A stretch of DNA of 35,683 nt. Origin: Oscillospiraceae bacterium. Its GTDB lineage: Bacteria; Bacillota; Clostridia; Oscillospirales; Oscillospiraceae. The stretch lies in NCBI GenBank assembly GCA_017624715.1, contig JAGAMN010000009.1, positions 87,182 through 122,864 of the forward strand, written 5' to 3'. The number at the start of each line of letters is the position of its first letter. Positions within the stretch are counted from its first letter, which is position 1. The notes beneath the pieces are model-generated. The model was not told the DNA's origin, searched no databases, and was given only the letters and a program-made list of their open reading frames with translations. Below are positions 18,258-26,453 of this stretch, in pieces. The position numbers and the translations under genes are program-made.

Positions 18258-18286
18258 ATTGTAGCACGTTTGTCCGCGGTGCGCAA
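18258..18286 (-). promoter_or_regulatory. Promoter for the small CMPC lipoprotein
   Basis: On the minus strand TTGCGC (18281-18286) and TACAAT (18258-18263) are separated by 17 bp, with a TG extended -10. It lies in the 95-bp gap after the 930-residue protein, where no terminator hairpin is evident, so read-through from upstream could add to its activity. Confidence 0.7.
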
Positions 18287-18321
18287 TACTAAATTATGAA
18301 AATTCTTACATTTTTTCACAA

Positions 18322-21114
18322 TTAACCGTAGTAACAGGCAAACATCCATGCATATTCGGGATTCAGATTGGGTTCGGATTCGATCAGATACCCATTCATC
18401 TCCGCGTTCCACCAGGACTGGTCCTGACCATATTCCTTCAGAATGTGCATCAGATCCGCGGTCAACGGGTAGCGTCCATTAGAATCGATGCATCCAACAT
18501 AGGCTGAGAACAGATTTTGGTAATCTTCTTTGACAACCGATCCATCCGCTTTGTCAACGTAGGCACGAACACCCAGGCCCTGGGTCAGAATGTCCTTTAG
18601 GGCGGACATATAAGTGGTATCATCAAAGTCCAGATAGATGATCGGGCCATTGGCGCTCATGTGGTAGTAACCATCGCTGCCCAGCACAAGGTTATAGGTT
18701 CCGGTAGCAGCACTGATGTCAACACGGGTGGCTCCAGAGGAGGATGCAGGGAAGCTCTTGGAGGGCGTGTGACTGCCGGTATAGGCAACCCAAGGCTGAT
18801 CGGTAATGTCCAAAACAGGCTCTCCAATGCGGGTAATGGACAGTGTGCCGGAGTTGGTGCCGGCAGGTGCAACAATGCCCAAAATAAAGGAGGAATTCAG
18901 ATGACCTTCCTTAATGGACAAGACGAAGCTATTGTTGGCATAATCAATACCTGCGCTGTGTGTCAGATCCTGAATATACTGCATATTGTTACCCCAGTAG
19001 CTCAGGGTTCCGCCTGTGCAGGTGAACCGGTACAGACCCGTTCTTGTGGGGGTAAACAGGAAGTAGCTCACCTCGCCGGGAGTCAAAATTACGGGCGTAT
19101 TGCCCTCACCTACATTGAAGGCAAGACCCACATAAAGCATGGTATATCCATTGGGAATAGATGTTTCCAATGCCACCTCCAAATTGGGGGAGCGCTTGGA
19201 TACTGTCTTTAAACCACTGGGGACTGCATATCCGGCAGGAGCGGTGATATTGACGGTGTATGTACCCTCCGGCAAGCGCAGGGTGGCGACACCGGTACTG
19301 TCGGTCTGGGTACTTCCCTGCCCCTTCGTACCGGTCAAGGAAACGGTCACGCCGGAAAGGCGCTCGTTGTACGGATCCGTAATCGTGACGGTAAAGGTAA
19401 TCTTGCCGTCATCCGGAGGTGTGGTAGGACCTTGTGTAGGACCTTGTGTGGGCTCTTGGGTCGGTTCCTCAGTAGGCTCCCACGTGGGTTCTTGCGTGGG
19501 TTTTTCCGTGGGTTCTACGCTGGGCTCCACAGAAGGATCGGTCACAGGGGGCTGGGAGGGCTGTGTTGTACCCGGAGTTGGCTCAAACGCCACCAAAGAT
19601 TCAAAATCTGCAGCGGGATAATCGTTTCCGGAGGCATCTTGGATGGACGCAATGGAAAGCTGGACACGCTGGCCGGGTTCCACGGAAATGGTCAATGTAT
19701 CTGCTCCGGTTTCAGCCATGTTGATATAGGTAAAGGAATCCAGATTATAAAGCACGTAATCATAGGTCACACCATTGGTAACAGAAAGATTCTTTACCGT
19801 CAGCGTTCCGCTTTGGGTGGCTTGGTAAATGTAGTAAATGCCCTGCTCGTTTCCGGCATCTACATGGGTAGACAGATTTCCGGTTGTAAGATTATGAGGA
19901 TTTGCCTGAGAACCAGGGATAAAGGACAGCTTCACAGTGTAGGTTTGCTCCTGAGCAGCGGTATTACCGAACACTAAAACTGCGGGCTGGAACGTATCCG
20001 GGGACTGAACCGGAAAGCGAATCACACCATTTTCGGGCAGATAGGTATGTTCCTTATAGAGGACGGTTGCATTGGTATTTTCCAGCGTCAGATAAATATC
20101 GAAAACCCGGTAAAGGTTACAGTAGATCTTACCGCCGGCAGGAACTGTGACGGTAAACTCCGTCACACCCATGATCTCTAAAGGGTTTGTCACACTTCCC
20201 TGCTGACTGGTCAGCTTTAAGATATCGTCTACATACTCCACTACGGTCTGGGTATAACCGGGGGCGCTGTAGTAAGCAAAGACGGACTCAAAGGTTTCTG
20301 CACTGGGCAGAGTACCTACATGAATTAGGCAGACTGTGCCGAAACGGTCGATGACGATGGTCGTAGGATAGTATTCGACACCCAGAATACCATCGGTATT
20401 GGTGTTGACCCATTTTGTATCGACGGCTGCCATGGGGAATGTCAATCCCATTTCAGACTTATACTGTGCGATATCTTCATTGCTGTCAAAGGGGCTCAAA
20501 GCCAGGAATGCAATATCGTTACTGTACTTTTCATAAGCTTGCTGAATATAGGGGAATTCCGCCTTGCAAGGACCGCAATCGGCAAACCAAAAGTTCAGCA
20601 CAACCGCGGACTTGGTTTCCAGTAATTCAGAAATCTTATGGGTGATACCATCAGAATCAGTAATGGTCATTTCGCACATAGCATCGCCCAGACCGATTTT
20701 GGTGTTCTCATCAGGGTCAACCATATCAGGTGCAAGAATGATCTGCGTATCGGTACCGGTCAGCACATAGCAGGTTTCCTGCTTATAGCCTGCAGGAACC
20801 TTGTCCAGCACAACAGCGTAATTACCGGGCAATGCAGTAAAGGTAATATTGCCGTTAACGTCGGTGCGCAGGAAGTTATGCAGGTCCTGCAAGCTGCTGT
20901 CCGTGTAAATGTAGACATCTACATTCGCCAGAGGACTGCCGCCATTGGTCTTGACAGTAACCGTATGGGTCACGGGAACCGGCTCTGTAGGTTGCTGCGG
21001 ATCACCATTACCGCCGCCGACGACAAGTATAATCGCCAGTGTTGCAACGACCAATACCGCAATTGCCACAAACAGCCAAAGGCGATTCTTATACATAAAT
21101 TCAGAAAATTTCAT
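18322..21114 (-). CDS. Membrane-anchored exported protein: TlpA-like thioredoxin (CGPC), P/T/E linker and GYYH-type C-terminal domain
   Basis: A 930-residue exported protein with an N-terminal membrane anchor (about 13-33, no lipobox). Order: a carboxypeptidase-regulatory-like beta domain (about 48-128, ending NYAVVLDKVPAGY); a TlpA/ResA-like thioredoxin domain (about 138-290) with CGPC (Cys180, Cys183) and cis-Pro250 (EYYPTTIVIDRFG); beta domains (about 300-510); a Pro/Thr/Glu-rich linker (about 512-570, built from EPTQEPT-like units); a second regulatory-like beta domain (about 570-650); a beta region; and an unrecognised C-terminal domain with GSDGYYH (812-818), NGP (822-824), PLT (883-885) and AWMFACYYG at the end. 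From 570 on it matches the whole 405-residue neighbour in layout, including IGEPVLDITDQPWVAY. It is third in a three-gene operon, with a 15-bp gap. Extracytoplasmic thiol redox work is inferred from the thioredoxin site; the substrate is unknown. Confidence 0.85.
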   Translation of the reverse strand: MKFSEFMYKNRLWLFVAIAVLVVATLAIILVVGGGNGDPQQPTEPVPVTHTVTVKTNGGSPLANVDVYIYTDSSLQDLHNFLRTDVNGNITFTALPGNYAVVLDKVPAGYKQETCYVLTGTDTQIILAPDMVDPDENTKIGLGDAMCEMTITDSDGITHKISELLETKSAVVLNFWFADCGPCKAEFPYIQQAYEKYSNDIAFLALSPFDSNEDIAQYKSEMGLTFPMAAVDTKWVNTNTDGILGVEYYPTTIVIDRFGTVCLIHVGTLPSAETFESVFAYYSAPGYTQTVVEYVDDILKLTSQQGSVTNPLEIMGVTEFTVTVPAGGKIYCNLYRVFDIYLTLENTNATVLYKEHTYLPENGVIRFPVQSPDTFQPAVLVFGNTAAQEQTYTVKLSFIPGSQANPHNLTTGNLSTHVDAGNEQGIYYIYQATQSGTLTVKNLSVTNGVTYDYVLYNLDSFTYINMAETGADTLTISVEPGQRVQLSIASIQDASGNDYPAADFESLVAFEPTPGTTQPSQPPVTDPSVEPSVEPTEKPTQEPTWEPTEEPTQEPTQGPTQGPTTPPDDGKITFTVTITDPYNERLSGVTVSLTGTKGQGSTQTDSTGVATLRLPEGTYTVNITAPAGYAVPSGLKTVSKRSPNLEVALETSIPNGYTMLYVGLAFNVGEGNTPVILTPGEVSYFLFTPTRTGLYRFTCTGGTLSYWGNNMQYIQDLTHSAGIDYANNSFVLSIKEGHLNSSFILGIVAPAGTNSGTLSITRIGEPVLDITDQPWVAYTGSHTPSKSFPASSSGATRVDISAATGTYNLVLGSDGYYHMSANGPIIYLDFDDTTYMSALKDILTQGLGVRAYVDKADGSVVKEDYQNLFSAYVGCIDSNGRYPLTADLMHILKEYGQDQSWWNAEMNGYLIESEPNLNPEYAWMFACYYG
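19405..19581 (-). repeat. Low-complexity Pro/Thr/Glu linker-coding repeat
   Basis: Short degenerate repeats encoding EPTQEPT/EPTEEPT/QGPT units in the 930-residue protein, about 59 residues in all. It separates the thioredoxin half from the GYYH half and has the look of a wall-spanning spacer whose length may vary between strains. Confidence 0.85.
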
Positions 21115-21129
21115 AGTATCCGCTTCCTT

Positions 21130-22347
21130 TTACTGGGCGATGTAGGCGCAGGCAAAGAGCCATGCTACATCCGGATTGATGGTTACATCAGGAGTGCCTT
21201 GGGCATCTACGAAGATATAGCCCTTGCCGGCAGCATCCCACCAGCCGTAGTAATCGCCACGCTGCTGGATGATATACTTAAGGTCTTCGGTCAAGGGGTA
21301 GACACCGGCATTTTCGTCCATAACCTCAAAGTAGGACAGCAGGCATTCGTTATAGCTTTCCTTTTTTAGGAAATTACCCTGACCGTCATAAAAAATCTTA
21401 CCGACCCGGGAAGAATCAACCATTTTCTGGAAGGAATCCAGATACTTACTGGAAACACCCAGATATACAACCACCAGTGGGCCGTTGCTGTCGTTCAGGT
21501 GATAGAAGCCGTCGCTGCCCAAGACCAGTTCATAATTCTTGGCGGTCAGATCAAAATCCGTCAGCTTCGAGCCGTCCGGCAAGATATACTGGCTTAGCTC
21601 TACAGTAGGTTTATAGGCAGTCCAAGGTTCGTCAGAGATGTCCCATTGGGGATCACCGATACGCTCAATCAGCAAAGTACAATTGGTATCGGCGGTTGCC
21701 TTCAGGCCAAAGACATATACGCCAGCAAGGGCGGATTCCTTGATGGAAATGGTGACGGAGTTATTCACTACTTCCAAAGCACTGCTTTCCTGGACAAAGT
21801 GGGGCATGCCGTAATAGCCCAACTCAGCGACATCCGCAGGGGCGGAAATCTTATAGGTGCCGGCCTTCTCGGCAGAGAATAGGAAATAATTCATGCCGGG
21901 CTTCAAGGTTACCCAGGTGGCACCGCTTTTGACGTTATATGCCTGATAGGTACCGAAATTGGTAACCAAATCCTGAGGCATACCAACAGGCATCTGCTTC
22001 AACGAAATCTGCAGTTGGGTCTTTTCTGCACTCAAGGTCAACTCCGCCTTGTCGTAATAATAAGCTGCATCGCTGTCGGTGAACATCAATTCAACAGAAT
22101 AGTCACCTCTGGGCAGATTCTTAACCGCTGCGCCGGCAGCACCGACTGGCTGCATGGCCACCTGCTGTCCGTTCTGCAGAAACTGGACAATAACACCGGT
22201 GGTAAATACCTCGCCATTGGAATCGGTAACGGTTACGCTGTAATCAGCATTGGGCGACAGCGTCTCCTGAGGTTCGGAAGATGCGCAGCCAGCGATCAGG
22301 TTGCCGAAACACAGCAATGCACAAACAAAAGCAATTGTCTTTTTCAT
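21130..22347 (-). CDS. Lipoprotein with regulatory-like beta domain and GYYH-type C-terminal domain
   Basis: A 405-residue lipoprotein with lipobox IAGC (lipidated Cys21). A carboxypeptidase-regulatory-like beta domain (about 34-117, SVTVTDSNGEVFTTG... PRGDYSVEL) is followed by a pre-peptidase-like beta region (about 140-230, TWVTLKPGMNYFLFSAEKAGTYKI), the link IGDPQWDISDEPWTAY, and the C-terminal domain with GSDGFYH (277-283), NGP (288-290), PLTEDLKYI (351-359) and WLFACAY. It has no thioredoxin domain and no CXXC. Its whole layout is repeated in the second half of the 930-residue protein encoded just downstream, so the two are paralogues by partial duplication or fusion. GAGGT lies upstream of the ATG; gaps to both neighbours are 15 bp. 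It is probably a binding partner or accessory of the thioredoxin-domain proteins; its function is not known. Confidence 0.83.
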   Translation of the reverse strand: MKKTIAFVCALLCFGNLIAGCASSEPQETLSPNADYSVTVTDSNGEVFTTGVIVQFLQNGQQVAMQPVGAAGAAVKNLPRGDYSVELMFTDSDAAYYYDKAELTLSAEKTQLQISLKQMPVGMPQDLVTNFGTYQAYNVKSGATWVTLKPGMNYFLFSAEKAGTYKISAPADVAELGYYGMPHFVQESSALEVVNNSVTISIKESALAGVYVFGLKATADTNCTLLIERIGDPQWDISDEPWTAYKPTVELSQYILPDGSKLTDFDLTAKNYELVLGSDGFYHLNDSNGPLVVVYLGVSSKYLDSFQKMVDSSRVGKIFYDGQGNFLKKESYNECLLSYFEVMDENAGVYPLTEDLKYIIQQRGDYYGWWDAAGKGYIFVDAQGTPDVTINPDVAWLFACAYIAQ

Positions 22348-22362
22348 ATAGGATACCTCACA

Positions 22363-25149
22363 TTAGCCTGCTGCACTCAGAGTATCGTAATAATAGCACA
22401 GCTTGGGCCAGGAACATTCTACATTTTCGAAGGTATACTTTTCCATCAGCAGCTGGAGGATATCTGCCAACTCCGCGGTGACGGGCACACAGCCGATCAG
22501 CTCAGGTTTACCGCTGGTGATGATGTTCTTTAAGTATTTCTTGACCGTTTCGGTATAATTCTGTCCGCGGCCGTGATAAGTACCGGACAGGACATCATCT
22601 ACCTGGTATTCCTGATAATTGGCATCGTAGTCCTCACCCCAAACCGTTTTCAGCTCTGCGAGGGTGGCTTCCACATTATTATTGTTCTTTTGCAGATAGC
22701 CGAGGATGTACATATCATTCTCGTTCTTGCTGAAATCAAAGGCACCTTTATCAATCATGCCCTTAACACCGTTATTGGTAGCGATGGGGGTATCAAAGAG
22801 GGTCAGGCCGTAGAAGTCAGCATAGACAATGCTGCCAAGCTTACCGTTGCCCAGATCTTCGTGGTAATAGCCATCCTTGCCCAGGGCAACCTTAATACCA
22901 CCGCTGATGGTGTAGTACATATTCTCGCCTTCGGCATCGGTATCGTAGGTGAAGTAGCCGGGATAAGCCAGGCGGAAAAGGTCATAGGTCTTGCCAACAT
23001 ATTCTACATCATAGTAGATATAGCCAGTAGCATAGACATCCCAGAAGGCCATATTGATGAAGTAGGTCTTTCCAGCCTCCATGTAATAGAGCATGGAGAC
23101 ATTGATGGTATCCTCATAGAGGCGCTCATCGTACTCATAGGTGTAGATGACGTTGCCGTTCTCGTCGTGGATCCAGCCCTCGATACCCTGCGCATAATCA
23201 CTCTTAGAGGTGAAACGATAGACACCGGACTTGGTTGGAACAAACTTAGCCAAAGTACCGCGGGGAATGATGGGACGATCGTAATAGAAGTAGTTGGAGG
23301 CCACATCTTTGCCCAAGGTAGCAGTAAACGCAGAGAACGGAGCCAGACCGGCAATGGGATCCTGGAGTTGTGCGCCGTCGGTACCGTAAACCTGGAAGTA
23401 CTTACAAATCTTCAACCATTCGTTTTCGTTGTTATCAAAACCGTACTGGGCAGCGACTTCCTTCAGCTGCTCCGCCAGAGAAGATGTGACGGTACAAACA
23501 CCAAACAAGGAAGAATTGGATGCCAGAGAGAAATTATCCACCATGACATCGTAATAGGGCTTGCCGTTGACCTGCATATTGTTGTCGTAAACGAGACTGA
23601 AAACAGGCTGCTCTTCGTTGAACTGGGTGTAACCCATCAGATCAGCCAGCAGCAGAGGTCCGTTGGCCGTGCCAACATGATAGTAGCCGTCCTTGGAATT
23701 GAAGACCACATCAACATAATCGTAGGTGAAGCCATCGTCCTTGGTGGTAGCAGCAAAGCGAGGGATATAGGTAGGAACATCGATATCCTTTGCGTCAATA
23801 ACACGCATATTCTTGACATAAACGGTATCTTCGCCTTCGCTGCCGGATTCATCCTTCAGATAGCACAGAGCGACCTCGTATTCGCCATCCTCCAGAGCGA
23901 CCCAGGGATAGCAGGATTTCCAGCCCGTCTGATTCGTTCCGGAAATAGAATAGATATCTTCGCCGTCAACAATGATATACAGAACATCATTCAGGCTTTC
24001 AGAAGAAGCCCAGTAGTCAAAGCCAATCGCCTGGCCAGCCTTCAGCGAAACATCGGCATAGATAATGGCATAGGAATCATCAATGCTCTGGTTAGATGCC
24101 TTCAGGCAGGTTTCGCCGCCCTTTTCTGTCAGCACAAAGGGCCAGCAGAATTCAGCGCTCTCCCCTTCTTCGGGTCGGTAGGTAACGGTGATATCACCCT
24201 TGTTAATGGCAGTGCCGATCTCCTCGTTGGAGGGCATGGTCTGGGTGGGCTTTACTGCGGTGACCAATTCATCCAGGCTTGTGCAAAGCTTCTGCTTATA
24301 GTCATCGCCGGTGAAGTAATCAAAGATACTGGTAAAGGGACGCAGGCTGGTAATACCGCCGGACTCAATCAGGCACACAACGCCGTAGCGGTCAATCACT
24401 ACGGAAGTGGGATAACCGGAAACGCCAAATGCATTGGCATAACCGGCGTTACAGCTTGCCATGGGGAAAGACAGGTGATTGCTCTCCTGGAAGCTCTTGA
24501 TGGCAGGATCCGCCTCAAAGGGATTCAGCGCCACAATCTCGATCTTGTCCTTGTACATCTGGTAGGCTTCCTCCATGTAGGGGAACTCCTCCAAACACCA
24601 GGTACAGGTGGTATACCAGAAATTCAGCATGACCATTTCCTTTTCCTTCAGCAGCTCAGAAAGGGTCACATTGGTGCCGTCATGGGTGGTGACAGTAAAG
24701 TCATACATCACACTGCCCAGGGTCAGACTGGCACTGGACAGGCTATCGTCCTTGATGAGGGAGGAATTCAGGCGAATGGCAGCGGTGGTGCCGTTAAAGG
24801 CATAGCTTTCTGCAACCTCATAACCCTTGGGCGCACCGGACAGTACGACAGCATAATTGCTCTTCTCAGGCATTTCAAAGGTAATATTGCCGTTAGCATC
24901 GGTTTGGCCAAACTTTTCCAGGTTGGTCAGATTCTCGGAATAGATGTAAACATCCAATCCAGCCATCGGCATGCCACCGGTGGTCTGCACATTGACCAGG
25001 TAGCTCTTAATGCCGCCGGGTGTTTCTGTGGTCGGTTGGGTGTTCTCACCGGGGTCCTCGGTGTTGTCGCAACCGATGAGCATCATTGCCATCGAAAGCA
25101 TCATAGAAACCGCCAGAACCATTGCCAAAATCTTTTTGCTCTTTTTCAT
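22363..25149 (-). CDS. Lipoprotein with TlpA-like thioredoxin (CTWC) and two GYYH-type domains
   Basis: A 928-residue lipoprotein with lipobox LIGC (lipidated Cys27). Order: carboxypeptidase-regulatory-like domain (about 48-128, ending NYAVVLSGAPKGYEV); TlpA-like thioredoxin domain (about 140-290) with CTWC (Cys182, Cys185) and cis-Pro247 (SGYPTSVVIDRYG); a jelly-roll-like beta domain (about 305-452); a first GYYH domain (KDGYYH 486-491, NGP 496-498); a pre-peptidase-like beta domain (about 615-720); and a second, diverged GYYH domain (KDGYYH 758-763, NGK in place of NGP, VTAELADIL near 890). The CTWC dipeptide differs from the CGPC of its paralogue, suggesting a different redox potential or partner. 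ATG 25149 was chosen because AGGAGGAG lies directly upstream and a lipoprotein signal follows; an upstream in-frame ATG at 25188 would add 13 residues before it. It is first in the three-gene operon, from the promoter at 25211-25239. Confidence 0.87.
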   Translation of the reverse strand: MKKSKKILAMVLAVSMMLSMAMMLIGCDNTEDPGENTQPTTETPGGIKSYLVNVQTTGGMPMAGLDVYIYSENLTNLEKFGQTDANGNITFEMPEKSNYAVVLSGAPKGYEVAESYAFNGTTAAIRLNSSLIKDDSLSSASLTLGSVMYDFTVTTHDGTNVTLSELLKEKEMVMLNFWYTTCTWCLEEFPYMEEAYQMYKDKIEIVALNPFEADPAIKSFQESNHLSFPMASCNAGYANAFGVSGYPTSVVIDRYGVVCLIESGGITSLRPFTSIFDYFTGDDYKQKLCTSLDELVTAVKPTQTMPSNEEIGTAINKGDITVTYRPEEGESAEFCWPFVLTEKGGETCLKASNQSIDDSYAIIYADVSLKAGQAIGFDYWASSESLNDVLYIIVDGEDIYSISGTNQTGWKSCYPWVALEDGEYEVALCYLKDESGSEGEDTVYVKNMRVIDAKDIDVPTYIPRFAATTKDDGFTYDYVDVVFNSKDGYYHVGTANGPLLLADLMGYTQFNEEQPVFSLVYDNNMQVNGKPYYDVMVDNFSLASNSSLFGVCTVTSSLAEQLKEVAAQYGFDNNENEWLKICKYFQVYGTDGAQLQDPIAGLAPFSAFTATLGKDVASNYFYYDRPIIPRGTLAKFVPTKSGVYRFTSKSDYAQGIEGWIHDENGNVIYTYEYDERLYEDTINVSMLYYMEAGKTYFINMAFWDVYATGYIYYDVEYVGKTYDLFRLAYPGYFTYDTDAEGENMYYTISGGIKVALGKDGYYHEDLGNGKLGSIVYADFYGLTLFDTPIATNNGVKGMIDKGAFDFSKNENDMYILGYLQKNNNNVEATLAELKTVWGEDYDANYQEYQVDDVLSGTYHGRGQNYTETVKKYLKNIITSGKPELIGCVPVTAELADILQLLMEKYTFENVECSWPKLCYYYDTLSAAG

Positions 25150-25210
25150 GATACTCCTCCTGTTATTCCTCGGGAAATAATTGCCCATAATACCTTATTT
25201 TACATATAAC

Positions 25211-25239
25211 ATGGTAACACAGTTGGGAGCAGCCGTCAA
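25211..25239 (-). promoter_or_regulatory. Promoter of the thioredoxin-lipoprotein operon
   Basis: On the minus strand TTGACG (25234-25239) and TACCAT (25211-25216) are separated by 17 bp, about 60 bp upstream of the start codon at 25149, giving a moderate leader with no obvious structured regulator. Confidence 0.75.
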
Positions 25240-25274
25240 CAAAAAACATACGCATCCAAAGTAAAAAATGAAAA

Positions 25275-25297
25275 AGCACCGACAAAATGTCGGTGCT
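25275..25297 (-). terminator. Rho-independent terminator of asnA
   Basis: AGCACCGACA and TGTCGGTGCT form a perfect 10-bp stem around a 3-nt loop. On the minus strand it is followed by TTTTTCATTTTTT. It starts 8 bp after the asnA stop and insulates asnA from the next operon. Confidence 0.92.
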
Positions 25298-25304
25298 CAA
25301 GTTA

Positions 25305-26312
25305 TTACAGTAATGGAATTCTTGCCTGTTCACAGATGGCAATAGTGTCTGCATCCCAAATACTGGACTGGACCTCGCCAATATGGGCACAGCCCATCAT
25401 CAGCATGCTCAAACGGGACTGTCCGATGCCGCCGCCGATGGTTAACGGCAACTCGTTGTTTAGGAGCATTTTGTGGAACGGAAGCTCCCGGCGGTCGTCG
25501 CAGCCGGATGCTTTCAGCTGACGGTCCAAAGCTGCTGCGTCCACACGAATGCCCATAGAGGATATCTCCAGCGCTCTGCCAAGAACTTCGTCCCAGAAGA
25601 AGATATCACAGTTTAAGGTCCAATCGTCATAGTCCGGGGCACGGCCTCCGTGGGGCTTGCCGGAACGGAGTTTGTCGCCGATCTGCATAATGCAGGCGGT
25701 ATGGTGCTCTTTGACATAAGCATCTTCCCTTTCCGAACCGGAAAGGTTCGGGTACAGGTCTTCCAGCTCCTGGGTGGTGATAAAGGCCACTTCCCTATCC
25801 AGCTCCACACGAAGCTGAGGAAAACGGACGTGAAGCCGATCGTTGGTATCGCAGATCGCGCGGACGATTGCCCGGACAATCAGCTTTAAGTAATCCAGGT
25901 TGCGGTTCTCCGCAGTAATGATCTTTTCCCAGTCCCACTGGTCCACATAGATGGAATGGATATTATCCAAATCCTCATCACGACGGATTGCGTTCATATC
26001 GGTATACAGGCCGTTGCCCACTACAAAATGATAGCGCTTCAGAGCCAGACGCTTCCATTTCGCCAGGGAGTGGACAACCAGAGCATCTTCGCCCACCGCT
26101 GGAATGTCAAAGGATACGGGGCGTTCTACGCCGTTCAAATCATCGTTCAAACCGGACTGCCGGGTAACAAACAAAGGCGCAGATACACGCTTTAGGTTCA
26201 GAGCAGCGGAGAACTCTTCCTGGAAGGTGTGCTTGATATAGGCAATGGCTCGCTGGGTATCGTAGGCATCCAATATCGGACAGTATCCCTCGGGCACATA
26301 AGTTTTGCTCAT
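25305..26312 (-). CDS. asnA: Aspartate-ammonia ligase (asparagine synthetase A)
   Basis: Cytosolic enzyme making asparagine from aspartate, ammonia and ATP. The 335 residues match the family length of about 330. Recognisable blocks in order: TQRAIAYIKHTFQ near the N-terminus, RQSGLNDDLNGVERPVSF, VVHSLAKWKRLAL, YTDMNAIRRDEDLDNIHS, VDQWDWEK, and the C-terminal class II synthetase-like motif GGGIGQSRLSMLMMG. The start codon has GGAGTTGAT upstream and a promoter at 26344-26371; a strong terminator follows. The gene is monocistronic and divergent from the DUF3737 gene. No T-box or other long leader is present in the 30-nt stretch between promoter and start, so asparagine control, if any, must act otherwise. 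Confidence 0.97.
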   Translation of the reverse strand: MSKTYVPEGYCPILDAYDTQRAIAYIKHTFQEEFSAALNLKRVSAPLFVTRQSGLNDDLNGVERPVSFDIPAVGEDALVVHSLAKWKRLALKRYHFVVGNGLYTDMNAIRRDEDLDNIHSIYVDQWDWEKIITAENRNLDYLKLIVRAIVRAICDTNDRLHVRFPQLRVELDREVAFITTQELEDLYPNLSGSEREDAYVKEHHTACIMQIGDKLRSGKPHGGRAPDYDDWTLNCDIFFWDEVLGRALEISSMGIRVDAAALDRQLKASGCDDRRELPFHKMLLNNELPLTIGGGIGQSRLSMLMMGCAHIGEVQSSIWDADTIAICEQARIPLL

Positions 26313-26343
26313 TGCAGATCAACTCCAACTAAAATATGATCTC

Positions 26344-26371
26344 ATTGTAGCGCATTGCAAGAAAAAATCAA
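26344..26371 (-). promoter_or_regulatory. Promoter of asnA
   Basis: On the minus strand TTGATT (26366-26371) and TACAAT (26344-26349) are separated by 16 bp. It overlaps the divergent control region shared with the promoter at 26394-26422. Confidence 0.65.
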
Positions 26372-26393
26372 CCCTAATTTTGCGCAGAGTAAT

Positions 26394-26422
26394 TTGCATT
26401 TTACGCCACGGTGTGCTATACT
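26394..26422 (+). promoter_or_regulatory. Promoter of the DUF3737 gene
   Basis: TTGCAT (26394-26399), a 17-bp spacer and TATACT (26417-26422), with TG two bases before the -10. The start codon at 26454 follows with AAAGGAG at 26440-26446. The position rules out the longer in-frame start near 26355, which precedes the promoter. Confidence 0.8.
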
Positions 26423-26453
26423 GCGTAAAAAAGACAGAGAAAGGAGCCAAATC

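Noticed and set aside
25150-25188. Start of the 928-residue lipoprotein 13 codons earlier
   Set aside because: AGGAGGAG sits directly before the ATG at 25149, and the signal peptide with lipobox follows from there.
26313-26343. T-box or other riboswitch upstream of asnA
   Set aside because: The leader between promoter and start is only about 30 nt, too short for a T-box, and no T-box motif is seen.
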